DNA of 64,000 bases, taken from the NCBI RefSeq assembly GCF_000473265.1, contig NZ_KI421511.1, positions 4,191,560 through 4,255,559 on the forward strand, in the 5' to 3' direction. The position numbers and the translations under genes were made by a program. The stretch comes from Amycolatopsis thermoflava N1165. Lineage in GTDB: Bacteria; Actinomycetota; Actinomycetes; Mycobacteriales; Pseudonocardiaceae. The stretch's first letter is position 1. Each line of letters begins with the position of its first letter. The notes beneath the pieces are model-generated. The model was not told the DNA's origin, searched no databases, and was given only the letters and a program-made list of their open reading frames with translations. Positions 36,499-44,727 of the stretch are shown here, in pieces.

Positions 36499-38371
36499 CC
36501 TCCGGCAGCGCGTCCGAAATCCCGTCGAGGGTTTCCATCACCAGGATCGCGCCCGCCGACTCACCGCGGCGGTTGCGCAACGCGCCGCAGGCGATCCGGA
36601 CGGTGACCGAACGGCCGCGCCGGTTGACCGCCTCGAGCACGACCTGCTCGGTGAAGGACGCGTCGGCGAGGGCGGGCCGCACGACCGGGCGCAGCTCCGC
36701 CACCGGCAGCCCGATGTCGAGGTTCAGCAGGTGCTCGCCCTCGGCCTCCTCCGAGCGCAGTCCCCACAGGTCCTCCGCGCCCGCGTTCCAGGCGACCACG
36801 CGCATCTGCTGGTCCACCACCACGACGCCGGCCTGCAGCGAGGTCAGTACCGACTCCAGGAACTCGTTGACGTCGTCCAGTTCGCTGGTGCGGTCCCGCA
36901 ACGTGTTGTTGATCGTCTGCAGCTCGTCGTTGGTGGACTGGAGTTCCTCGTTGGTGGTCTCCAGTTCCTCGTTGGTCGACTGGAGTTCCTCGTTCGTCGT
37001 CTCCAGCTCCTCGACCGTCGACTGCAGTTCCTCGTTCGTCGTCTCCAGTTCCTCCGTCGTGGACTGCAGCTCCTCGTAGGCGTTCTCGCGCTGCCGGTTC
37101 GCGCTCGCCAGCTCGGCCAGCAGGCGGTGGTTCGTGGTGACGTCGTGGAACACCACCGACACGCCGACGATGTCGTCGGTCAGCGAGACCAGTGGGCTGA
37201 TGTGCAGTTCCAGCGCCAGCACCTCCCCCGGCCCGCGCTGCCACTCCACGTCCTTGACCCGCACGGCGCGCCGGTCCACGCGCACCTGTTCGATGTAGGA
37301 CCGCAGTTCGACCGGCCGGTAGGAGATCTCCAGGTCCCGCAGCGGGCGGCCGATGTCGCGGTCGGTCAGGCCGAACACCTGCTGCGCCTGCTGGTTGGCC
37401 AGCGCGACGACGTCGTCGGCCGTCACCACGACCTGCGCGAGCGGGTTCGAGTCGAACGTCAGCGCACGCAGCTCGTCGATCTGGTCCAGTGAGCTCCGGC
37501 GCTCCGGGATCAGGGGGTGGCCGAACGGCGAGGCGCCCGCGATCGCCGTCGGCACCTTGCGGAAGATCCGGTAGCGCAGGTTCACCGGGTCGAAGATGCG
37601 GCTGTGCGACAGCAGCATTTCGGCCTTGCCCATGAACAGCACCCCGCGCGGCACGAGCGCGAAGTGCAGTTTCCGCAGGATGTTCGTCTGGGTGTCGGCG
37701 GTGAAGTACATCAGGGTGTTGCGGCAGACGAGCAGGTCGATGCGGGAGATGGGCGCGTCCTGGACCAGGTCGTTGCGGCCGAAGATCACCGACCGCCGCA
37801 GGTCCTTGTGGAAGACGTACCGGCCCGCGGTGCGCTCGAAGTAGCGCTGCACGTACTCCGACGGGAGGTCTTCCACGTCCTTCGCGGTGTAGGCGGCCTG
37901 CCGGGCCTGGGCCAGCGCCTCCTCGTCGACGTCGGTCGCGTAGATCTTGACCCGCTGCCGGAACTGCTCCAGTCCCAGCACCTCGGCCAGCACGATGGCC
38001 AGGCTGTAGGCCTCCTCGCCGGAGGCGCAGCCCGCGCTCCACACCCGGATCTGGTCGTCGGGCGAGCGCTCGGCGAGGATCATCGGCACGATGTCCGACT
38101 GCAGGTAGTCCCACGCGTCGGGGTCGCGGAAGAAGTTCGTGACGTTGATCAGGATCGTGTTGAACAGCGCGCCGAACTCGTCGCTGTTGGCCTGCAGGTG
38201 ATCGAGGTAGTCTCCGTAGTCCTCGCAGCTGATGACGCTCATCCGGCGTCCGACGCGGCGCATGAGGCTACTGCGCTTGTACCCGGTGAAGTCGAATCCG
38301 CGCGTTTCCTTCAGGTATTCGAGGATGGCCTCGAAACCCTCGTCCGTCGCAGGCTCGATCTGCTCGTTCAC
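36458..38371 (-). CDS. cheR: CheR-type methyltransferase with PAS domains and coiled coil
   Basis: A 637-residue protein: CheR N-terminal helices and SAM-dependent methyltransferase (1-270; VWSAGCASGEEAYSLAIVLA at 110-129), PAS 1 (305-415), a coiled coil (418-500) of near-identical repeats such as EELETTNEELQST, and PAS 2 (500-615). In chemotaxis CheR methylates glutamates on receptors, but no receptor is encoded here, so the target is unknown. The coiled coil probably transmits PAS signals. The GTG has TAAGGT 7 nt upstream, within a palindrome. cheB follows on the same strand. Confidence 0.92.
   Translation of the reverse strand: MNEQIEPATDEGFEAILEYLKETRGFDFTGYKRSSLMRRVGRRMSVISCEDYGDYLDHLQANSDEFGALFNTILINVTNFFRDPDAWDYLQSDIVPMILAERSPDDQIRVWSAGCASGEEAYSLAIVLAEVLGLEQFRQRVKIYATDVDEEALAQARQAAYTAKDVEDLPSEYVQRYFERTAGRYVFHKDLRRSVIFGRNDLVQDAPISRIDLLVCRNTLMYFTADTQTNILRKLHFALVPRGVLFMGKAEMLLSHSRIFDPVNLRYRIFRKVPTAIAGASPFGHPLIPERRSSLDQIDELRALTFDSNPLAQVVVTADDVVALANQQAQQVFGLTDRDIGRPLRDLEISYRPVELRSYIEQVRVDRRAVRVKDVEWQRGPGEVLALELHISPLVSLTDDIVGVSVVFHDVTTNHRLLAELASANRQRENAYEELQSTTEELETTNEELQSTVEELETTNEELQSTNEELETTNEELQSTNDELQTINNTLRDRTSELDDVNEFLESVLTSLQAGVVVVDQQMRVVAWNAGAEDLWGLRSEEAEGEHLLNLDIGLPVAELRPVVRPALADASFTEQVVLEAVNRRGRSVTVRIACGALRNRRGESAGAILVMETLDGISDALPEVKQGTARGDGDRR
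36890..37085 (-). repeat. 42-bp-period repeats encoding the CheR coiled coil
   Basis: Near-identical DNA blocks encode successive 14-residue double heptads of ELQST-NEE-LETTN type (residues about 430-490). They are in frame and coding, and could vary in number by slippage, changing coiled-coil length. Confidence 0.7.
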
Positions 38372-38391
38372 GTTGCGGACCTTACAAGGTC
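38369..38391 (-). promoter_or_regulatory. cheR promoter with 14-bp palindrome over the -10 box
   Basis: Minus-strand TAAGGT (38379-38384), 7 nt, GTG: leaderless type. The -10 lies inside the palindrome GACCTT-AC-AAGGTC (38378-38391), which touches the cheB stop. It may be an operator of an unknown regulator. Confidence 0.5.
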
Positions 38392-39433
38392 AGGCTGTTT
38401 CGTCCGAGGCGCCGTCCGGCAGGTCCGTCACGGTGGGCAGCCCCTCGAACAGGAACTTCCGCAGCACCGTCGCCGCGTGGCCCGCTTCGTCGCGGTGCCG
38501 GGAGTAACGCCCGGCGACCAGGGGGTAACCGCGGTGTTCGGCGTCCTGCGTCATCCGGCCCGCCAGGTCCCGCTTCTCCTCGAGCGCGCGCAGAGCCGCC
38601 CACAGCGCCTGCTCGATGTCGCGGGACTGCTGCTGGAAGAGGGCTTTCGCCGTCCAGGCATGGCCGACGCGGCAGCGGTACCGGGTGCCCTCCTTGTCGA
38701 GTGAGAACAGCACGCCCTGACAGTCCGGGCACCCCAGGCCCGATGGCTCGGTCACGTCGAGCACCTCCAGCGAGACCGCGTTGCCCGGACCGTCGGACCG
38801 GGCGATGCGTGCTTCGATCTCCTCGATCAGGGGCACGGGTTCGTCGTCGCGCACCTCGACCGGCTCCCGCACCCGACCGGCCAGCACGCGGCCGATCTCC
38901 ACGGCGGGAACCACATGGTCCGGGGCCACCCTGGCCATCGCGTTCTCCGGCATCGCCGGGTAGATGGCGTCCTCCGGGTCCTGCACGATCGCGAGCCCGC
39001 CGCGGGACTTGATCGTGTCCAGCCCGGTCGAACCGTCGTCGAGCGAGCCGGAGAGCACCACGCCGATCACCGCGGGACCGTGCGAGAGGGCCGCGGACCG
39101 GAACAACGCGTCGACCGCGGGCCGGTACCCGTTCTCGGTGGGACCGCGCGAGAGCCGGCACACACCGTCCTCGACGAGCAGGTGGTGGTCCGGCGGGGCG
39201 ACGTAGATCCGCCCGTGCCGCAACGGCTCGCCGGAGCTGGCCGCCACCGCGGGCAGCGAGCCGGACCGGCTCAGGATCGCAGGCAGCGCGCTGGCGCCGC
39301 CGGGGGGCAGGTGCAGCACGACCAGGACCGCGGCGGGCAGGTCCCCGGGGAGACCACCGGCGAAACTGCGCAGCGCCTCGACTCCGCCGGCCGAAGCGCC
39401 GACGACGACGATGTCCCTGAACCGTTCGGCCAC
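38390..39433 (-). CDS. cheB: CheB-type methylesterase with C-terminal zinc-ribbon-like tail
   Basis: A 347-residue CheB catalytic domain without the usual response-regulator domain. Triad: Ser14 in VGASAGG, His41 in VVLHLPPGG and Asp133 in SLDDGSTG. The C-terminal part has CPDCQGVLFS and YRCRVGHAW, a zinc-ribbon-like module seen in actinobacterial CheB homologues. It would remove the methyl groups added by CheR. The GTG at 39433 has GGAAGG 9 nt upstream; an alternative GTG is at 39469. It lies upstream of cheR on the same strand, but cheR has its own promoter. Confidence 0.9.
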   Translation of the reverse strand: MAERFRDIVVVGASAGGVEALRSFAGGLPGDLPAAVLVVLHLPPGGASALPAILSRSGSLPAVAASSGEPLRHGRIYVAPPDHHLLVEDGVCRLSRGPTENGYRPAVDALFRSAALSHGPAVIGVVLSGSLDDGSTGLDTIKSRGGLAIVQDPEDAIYPAMPENAMARVAPDHVVPAVEIGRVLAGRVREPVEVRDDEPVPLIEEIEARIARSDGPGNAVSLEVLDVTEPSGLGCPDCQGVLFSLDKEGTRYRCRVGHAWTAKALFQQQSRDIEQALWAALRALEEKRDLAGRMTQDAEHRGYPLVAGRYSRHRDEAGHAATVLRKFLFEGLPTVTDLPDGASDETA

Positions 39434-39504
39434 CAGAATGCGCCTTCCGCGAGGGTCCCGAGTCCGCACCTCCGACGGTAGCCCCTTTCGCGGTGGTCAG
39501 CAGA

Positions 39505-39852
39505 TCATGGAGCCACGGCCTCGCACACGGACTCGTAGCGCGGCAGGATCGAGGTCAGGCCGGTGAGGTCGAGGACGCGGTCCGCGCGGCAGCTGCGCGG
39601 CGCGACCAGACGCAGCTCCCGCCCACGTCCGCACACCTCGAGCATGGCCTGCACACCGGCGGCGCTGAGGAACGCGACCCGGGTCAGGTCGAGCACGACG
39701 GTCCCGGGTTGTTCGGCGAGTGCCTCGGCGAGCCGCGGCGCGGTGGACAGGTCGATCTCGCCGGTCGCGTGGACGACGGACATCCCGGACCGGTACTCGA
39801 CGGCAAGGTCCAGCAGACGCTCGGTGAGCGGCGTGCGCGGCTCGTCGGACAC
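39505..39852 (-). CDS. Stand-alone STAS-domain protein
   Basis: A 115-residue STAS domain (anti-sigma-factor antagonist fold): SVVHATGEIDLSTAPRLAEA, then VVLDLTRVAFLSAAGVQAML. The canonical D-S-S-G phosphorylation site reads S-A-A-G, so phosphorylation by an RsbW-like kinase is not expected. The GTG at 39852 follows GAGGGGGCG and lies downstream of the likely transcript start (TAGCAT at 39906-39911). It is the last member of the STAS/CheR/CheB island. Confidence 0.85.
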   Translation of the reverse strand: MSDEPRTPLTERLLDLAVEYRSGMSVVHATGEIDLSTAPRLAEALAEQPGTVVLDLTRVAFLSAAGVQAMLEVCGRGRELRLVAPRSCRADRVLDLTGLTSILPRYESVCEAVAP

Positions 39853-39903
39853 CAGGTTCGCCCCCTCGGCACGTGGTCGCGTCTCCGGCCGGAACCGGAC
39901 CAC

Positions 39904-39930
39904 GATGCTAGCGCCACCGGGCTAAACCGA
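39904..39930 (-). promoter_or_regulatory. Promoter of the stand-alone STAS gene
   Basis: Minus-strand TAGCAT (39906-39911) is preceded by a 17-bp spacer and a weak TGTTCG -35 box. The predicted transcript start lies downstream of an in-frame GTG at 39903, supporting the later start at 39852. Confidence 0.4.
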
Positions 39931-39958
39931 ACAGCCACCCAGTTCACCGGATCGGGCG

Positions 39959-41047
39959 TTACCCGTCGGTTGCCGCGATCTTCGCGCTGCCCAGCACGAC
40001 GTCGCCTGCCGCGTCCGGCCGGTAGAGCACGGCGACCTGACCGGGCGCGACGCCGGTGAGCGGTTCACGCAACTGGATCCGCACCTGGTCGCCGTCCACC
40101 TCGGCGACGGCCTCGCCGAGACCGCCGTGCGCCCGGACCTGGACGACGCACTCGGTCGGGCCGTCGAGCGGCCCCGCCGGCCACACCGGGCGGTCAGCGC
40201 GGATCTCGCGGACGGTGAGCGCGTCGGCCGAACCGACCTTGACCGTGCCGGAGACCGGCTCCAGCGCCAGCACGTACCGCGGCTTGCCGTCCAGCACCGA
40301 GCGGTCGATGCCGAGGCCCTTGCGCTGCCCGATGGTGAAGCCGTGCACGCCGGTGTGGCGGCCGAGCACGGCGCCGGTCTCGGCGTCCACCAGGTCGCCG
40401 GGCCGCTGGCCGAGGCGCTTCTCCAGGAACTTCTTCGTGTCGCCGTCCGGGATGAAGCAGATGTCGTGGCTGTCCGGCTTGCGGGCGACGGCGAGGCCGC
40501 GCCGCTCGGCTTCCGCGCGGATGTCCGGCTTGCGGGTGTCGCCGACCGGGAACATCGAGTGGCGCAGCTGCTCGGGCGTCAGCGAGGCCAGCACGTAGGA
40601 CTGGTCCTTGTCCGGGTCGACCGCCCTGCGCAGCTCCGGAACACCGTCCACAACGGACAGCCGGGCATAGTGGCCGGTGGCGACGGCGTCGAAGCCGAGC
40701 GCGATGGCCTTCTCCAGCAGCGCCTCGAACTTGATCTTCTCGTTGCAGGTGACGCACGGGTTGGGGGTGCGGCCGGCGGCGTACTCGCCGACGAAGGTCT
40801 CGATGACCTCCTCGGTGAACCGCTCGGCGAAGTCCCAGACGTAGAACGGGATGCCGAGGATGTCCGCGGCGCGGCGCGCGTCGTGCGAGTCCTCGATCGT
40901 GCAGCACCCGCGCGAACCGGTGCGCAGGGTGCCCGGCTTGGCCGACAGCGCCAGGTGCACGCCGACCACGTCGTGCCCGGCCTCCACCGCGCGGGCCGCC
41001 GCCACGGCCGAGTCCACTCCCCCGCTCATCGCGGCCAGTACCCGCAT
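39959..41047 (-). CDS. mnmA: tRNA 2-thiouridylase
   Basis: A 362-residue MnmA/TrmU that thiolates U34 of Lys, Glu and Gln tRNAs. The PP-loop is MSGGVDS at the N-terminus; the two catalytic cysteines are in [15 protein letters not shown] and [12 protein letters not shown]; a C-terminal beta-barrel binds tRNA. The ATG shares one base with the stop of the cysteine desulfurase gene (TGATG), linking sulfur donor and acceptor. Same order in M. tuberculosis (Rv3025c-Rv3024c). Confidence 0.97.
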   Translation of the reverse strand: MRVLAAMSGGVDSAVAAARAVEAGHDVVGVHLALSAKPGTLRTGSRGCCTIEDSHDARRAADILGIPFYVWDFAERFTEEVIETFVGEYAAGRTPNPCVTCNEKIKFEALLEKAIALGFDAVATGHYARLSVVDGVPELRRAVDPDKDQSYVLASLTPEQLRHSMFPVGDTRKPDIRAEAERRGLAVARKPDSHDICFIPDGDTKKFLEKRLGQRPGDLVDAETGAVLGRHTGVHGFTIGQRKGLGIDRSVLDGKPRYVLALEPVSGTVKVGSADALTVREIRADRPVWPAGPLDGPTECVVQVRAHGGLGEAVAEVDGDQVRIQLREPLTGVAPGQVAVLYRPDAAGDVVLGSAKIAATDG

Positions 41048-42243
41048 CACACCTCCTGCTTGTTCTTGCGCAGCCCGGACAGCCCGGCCTGCCGCGCCCG
41101 CGCGACCACGGCCGCGATCTCCCGCGCCACCGCGTCCACGTCGTCCGGAGTGGACGTGTGGCCGAGCGAGAACCGCAGCGAGCCGCGGGCCGACGCGGCG
41201 TCGGCGCCCATCGCCAGCAGCACGTGGCTGGGCTGGGCGACCCCCGCGGTGCACGCCGAGCCGGTCGAGCACTCGATGCCCTTGGCGTCCAGCAGCATCA
41301 GCAGGCTGTCGCCCGCACAGCCGGGGAACGTGAAGTGCGCGATGCCGGGCAGCCTGCCCTCGCCCGTCGGCATGCCGTTGAGGATCACGTCCGGCACCTC
41401 GCGCCGGACGGCCTCGATGAGCGCGTCCCGCAGGCCGCCGACCCGCTCGGCGTAGCGGGGCTGCTCGCGCACCGCCTCCTCGACGGCCGTCGCGAAGGCG
41501 CGGATGGCGGGCACGTCGAGCGTGCCGGAGCGGACGTCGCGCTCCTGGCCGCCGCCGTGCAGCAGTGGCACGCACTCGGTGTCGCGGGACAGCACGAGCG
41601 CCCCGACGCCGTAGGGCCCGCCGAGCTTGTGCCCGGTGAGGGTGAGCGCGCTGACGCCGCTGTCCGCGAAGTGCACCGGGACGCCGCCGACGGCCTGCAC
41701 GGCGTCGGTGTGCAGCGGGATGTCGTGCTCCGCGCAGATCGCCGCGAGCTCGGCCATCGGGTTGACCGTGCCGACCTCGTTGTTCGCCCACATGACGGTG
41801 ACCAGGGCCACGTCGTCCGGGTCGGCCTCGATGGCCTTGCGCAGGGTCTCCGGCAGCACGCGGCCGTGCTCGTCCACGTCGAGCCAGGTGACCTCGGCCT
41901 GTGCGTGGTCGGCCAGCCACTGCACCGCGTCCAGCACGGCGTGGTGCTCGACCGCGCTCGCCAGCACGCGGCGGCGCTTCGGGTCGGCGGCCTGGCGCGC
42001 CCAGAAGATGCCCTTGACCGCGAGGTTGTCGCTCTCCGTGCCGCCCGCGGTGAAGATCACTTCGGACGGACGGGCGCCCAGCGCCTCGCCGATGACCTCC
42101 CGCGCCTCCTCGACGGCCCGCCGCGCGCGGCGGCCGGAGGAATGCAGCGAGCTGGCGTTGCCCACCGTGGACAGCGCCTCGCTCATCGCCGCAATGGCGG
42201 ACGGCGACATCGGGGTGGTCGCCGCGTGGTCGAGATAGGTCAT
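41047..42243 (-). CDS. iscS: Cysteine desulfurase (IscS/NifS type)
   Basis: A 398-residue PLP enzyme that supplies persulfide sulfur for thiouridine and Fe-S synthesis. PLP Lys is in [16 protein letters not shown]; the active-site loop Cys is in [14 protein letters not shown]-terminal [13 protein letters not shown] is typical. First gene of the mnmA operon. TACCCT lies 9 nt before the ATG, a near-leaderless promoter. Confidence 0.95.
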   Translation of the reverse strand: MTYLDHAATTPMSPSAIAAMSEALSTVGNASSLHSSGRRARRAVEEAREVIGEALGARPSEVIFTAGGTESDNLAVKGIFWARQAADPKRRRVLASAVEHHAVLDAVQWLADHAQAEVTWLDVDEHGRVLPETLRKAIEADPDDVALVTVMWANNEVGTVNPMAELAAICAEHDIPLHTDAVQAVGGVPVHFADSGVSALTLTGHKLGGPYGVGALVLSRDTECVPLLHGGGQERDVRSGTLDVPAIRAFATAVEEAVREQPRYAERVGGLRDALIEAVRREVPDVILNGMPTGEGRLPGIAHFTFPGCAGDSLLMLLDAKGIECSTGSACTAGVAQPSHVLLAMGADAASARGSLRFSLGHTSTPDDVDAVAREIAAVVARARQAGLSGLRKNKQEV

Positions 42244-42270
42244 CGCACTACCAGGGTAGACCGTGCGGTA

Positions 42271-43623
42271 TCACTCGCGTGTGGGCCACCGCCGGGTGAT
42301 GACGACGCCCACCACGGCGAGCGCGGCGAGCGTGAGCGCGAGCACACCCAGGGCCGGGGCGGGTTCGGCCGCCGAGGCGAGCAGGCCGAGCAGGACCCCG
42401 CCGAAGCCGACGGTGAGCGCCGAGGTGACCCAGTCGCCCAGCTGCATGGCCGAGGTGTTGAACCCGCGCTCGTGCTCGGGTGAGAACCGCAGCAACAGCA
42501 GGGAGATCGACGGGTAGGCGATGCCCATGCCCGCCCCGCCGACCAGGCACGCGACGAACGCGAGCCAGCCGGGGAACCACGGCTGCGCGACGAACCCGAA
42601 CAGCAGCACGGCCACGGCGACCATCCCGAACCCGGCGCGCAGCAGCTTCTCGCGGGACCAGTCCGGGTGTCGGCCCTGCACGGCGGAGGCCGCGGACCAG
42701 GTGAGCGCGGAGGCGGTCAGCGGGAGCCCGGCCAGCACCGGGTTGTAGCCGTGGACGGTGGCCATGGCCAGCGGGAGGTAGGCCTCCATCCCGGCGAAGG
42801 CGCCGCCGAGCAGCGCGCGGGAGGCGACGACCGTCGGCAGGCCGGGCCGCGCGGTGACCGTCCCCGGCGGCACGAGGCGGCGGACGGCGACGGCGAGCGC
42901 GAGGAGACCGGCCGCGCCGTAGCCGAGCGCGGCCGGGCTGGGGTGCTGGGCGGCCCAGGTCAACGCGGCGACCCCGGCCGCGGCGGCGAGGGCCACCACG
43001 ATCCCGGCGCGACGTTGCTGGGCGCCCGCGGTGTGGGTGAGCCGTCGCGCGACCGGGATGAGCATCAGCAGGCCGGCCAGCGCCAGCGGCACGAGACCGA
43101 GGAACACCCAGCGCCAGCCGAGGTGCTCGGTGATGAGGCCGGCGACGGTCGGCCCGACGACGGCCGGCAGCACCCAGGCCGCCGCGTTGGCCGCATACAT
43201 GACCGGTCGTTCCCGGTCGGTGTAGACGAGCGCGATCAGCAGCGAGACGGCGACCAGCACGGTGCCCGAGCCGAGCCCCTGGAGGACTCGGCCGGCGAGC
43301 AGGAAGCCCATGTCCGTGGCGGTTCCGGCGACGACCAGGCCGGCGAGGAACAGTGCGGGCCCGGCGACCATCGGGACGGCGGGCCCGCGGCGGTCGCAGA
43401 CCCGCCCGGACAACACGGTCGCGACGACGCTGGCCACCAGGAACGCGGTGAACGGCCAGGAGTAGAGGCGCTGCCCCGCCAGGTCGGCGACCATGGTGGG
43501 CATCGCGGTGGCGACGCCCATGCTCTCGAACGCGATCAGGGTGACGACGAGCAGGCTGGCCACGGTGGTCGTCCGGTGCTCGGCCGTCCACAACACGCCC
43601 CGAGCCCGGGCTTCGACGATCAT
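42271..43623 (-). CDS. MFS multidrug exporter
   Basis: A 450-residue major facilitator with twelve to fourteen hydrophobic segments; the loop 2-3 signature is degenerate (SGRVCDRRGPAVPM) and motif C-like GRVLQGLGSGTVLVAV is present, as in DHA1/DHA2 drug exporters. The ATG at 43623 lies 6 nt after a -10 box whose spacer holds a MerR-type dyad. No merR gene is nearby, so regulation would be from elsewhere. Confidence 0.88.
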   Translation of the reverse strand: MIVEARARGVLWTAEHRTTTVASLLVVTLIAFESMGVATAMPTMVADLAGQRLYSWPFTAFLVASVVATVLSGRVCDRRGPAVPMVAGPALFLAGLVVAGTATDMGFLLAGRVLQGLGSGTVLVAVSLLIALVYTDRERPVMYAANAAAWVLPAVVGPTVAGLITEHLGWRWVFLGLVPLALAGLLMLIPVARRLTHTAGAQQRRAGIVVALAAAAGVAALTWAAQHPSPAALGYGAAGLLALAVAVRRLVPPGTVTARPGLPTVVASRALLGGAFAGMEAYLPLAMATVHGYNPVLAGLPLTASALTWSAASAVQGRHPDWSREKLLRAGFGMVAVAVLLFGFVAQPWFPGWLAFVACLVGGAGMGIAYPSISLLLLRFSPEHERGFNTSAMQLGDWVTSALTVGFGGVLLGLLASAAEPAPALGVLALTLAALAVVGVVITRRWPTRE

Positions 43624-43629
43624 GAATTC

Positions 43630-43660
43630 AGGCTGACACCTCCACCACACTGGAGGTCAA
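43630..43660 (-). promoter_or_regulatory. MerR-type promoter of the MFS exporter
   Basis: Minus strand: TTGACC (-35, 43655-43660), a 19-bp spacer and CAGCCT (-10, 43630-43635), then 6 nt to the ATG. The spacer region contains the dyad ACCTCCA-GTGTGG-TGGAGGT. A stretched 19-bp spacer with a centred dyad is characteristic of MerR/SoxR-activated promoters. Confidence 0.7.
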
Positions 43661-43745
43661 GAAAGAAGCCACAAACCGCCACCCGGCAACGAAAGCCCGA
43701 AACCCCACGAACCACTCCCCTCCCGCAACCCGATCCCCAGCCAAA

Positions 43746-43809
43746 TCGGTTGCCGAGCCACCGGGTCAAGGCACGCTTTCCCGCCTTGACCCGGTGTCTC
43801 GGCAACCGA
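43746..43809. terminator. Long 27-bp stem-loop
   Basis: Left arm 43746-43772 and right arm 43783-43809 pair over 27 bp with a single C/T mismatch; the loop is 10 nt (ACGCTTTCCC). It lies between the PlsC-like stop and the MFS promoter. No T tract follows, so it could be a factor-assisted terminator, an RNA-processing element or a residual repeat. Confidence 0.65.
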
Positions 43810-43875
43810 ACAATTCAAGATCGGGTTCGGAAGGGCACTTCTCATCCGGGCGTAGCGAAGCGAAGCCGGCGCTCC

Positions 43876-44727
43876 TCAGACACGCGCGTAGCGCCTCGCC
43901 CCAACCGCCCGCTGCGAAGGCAAGGCCACATTCCCCAAAGCAGCCTGCACCGAAGCCTCCGCCAGCGCAGCCAGCTCCCGCCGATCCCCCGCACGCCCCG
44001 GGGCGATCTCCCCGCACACGGTCACCTCGAGCACGAGCCCGCGCAACGCCGCGACCCGTTTCAGCGAGTCGACGAGCGACTCCGGCCCGATGAACGCGGG
44101 CTGCGTCGTCTCGCGGCCGTCGGCCATCCGGTAGCGCAGCGCCAGCGGCCGCACCGGGACGCCGGCGTCGATCGCGGCCTGGAAGGTCGCCGGGCGGAAC
44201 CGGCCGGACGCCAGCCCGCACCAGGTCGTGCCTTCGGGCGTGACGTTCACCAGGGAACCGGCCCGCAGGGCGGCGGCGAGTTCGTCGATCGTGGACGGCA
44301 GCGTCGACAGCCGTTCGCGGTCCAGGAAGATGCTGCCGCCGCGCGCGACGAGCGTGCCCAGCACCGGCCAGCCCGCGATCTCCCGCTTCGCCAGCGCGCG
44401 CATCGGGCGCACCGCGTTGACCGCCACGATGTCCAGCCACGAGATGTGGTTGTTCACCACCAGCGCTCCGCGGCCGCCGCCGTCCAGCGGCTCGCCCCGG
44501 ACCACCAGCCGCACCCCGAACGCCCGCAGCACACCGCGGAACACCAGGCGCACCACCGAATCCCGGCACCGCGGCACGAACATCGCCGGCAGGGCGCCGA
44601 AAGCCAGCAGCACCACGCCGACAGCGGCGGTGAACCGCAGCGCCCGCCGCACCCCGCCGACCGACGGCGCGCCCGGCGTCAGGCACCCGTCGCCGCACGG
44701 CGAAGCGGGCATCCAGGGGTGGCTCAT
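43876..44727 (-). CDS. PlsC-type 1-acylglycerol-3-phosphate/lysolipid acyltransferase
   Basis: A 283-residue membrane-associated acyltransferase with one N-terminal transmembrane segment and the PlsC motifs NNHISWLD (H-x4-D), SIFLDRER and VTPEGTTW. It acylates a lysolipid hydroxyl. The ATG overlaps the stop of the upstream GNAT-type acyltransferase (ATGA); this pairing fits OlsA with OlsB, which make ornithine lipids, and matches Rv3026c-Rv3027c in position. The lipid product is inference. Confidence 0.88.
   Translation of the reverse strand: MSHPWMPASPCGDGCLTPGAPSVGGVRRALRFTAAVGVVLLAFGALPAMFVPRCRDSVVRLVFRGVLRAFGVRLVVRGEPLDGGGRGALVVNNHISWLDIVAVNAVRPMRALAKREIAGWPVLGTLVARGGSIFLDRERLSTLPSTIDELAAALRAGSLVNVTPEGTTWCGLASGRFRPATFQAAIDAGVPVRPLALRYRMADGRETTQPAFIGPESLVDSLKRVAALRGLVLEVTVCGEIAPGRAGDRRELAALAEASVQAALGNVALPSQRAVGARRYARV

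Noticed and set aside
35709-37079. 456-residue plus-strand frame through the STAS-HATPase and cheR genes
   Set aside because: Ser-rich antisense translation of the CheR coiled-coil repeats; the real genes occupy other frames.
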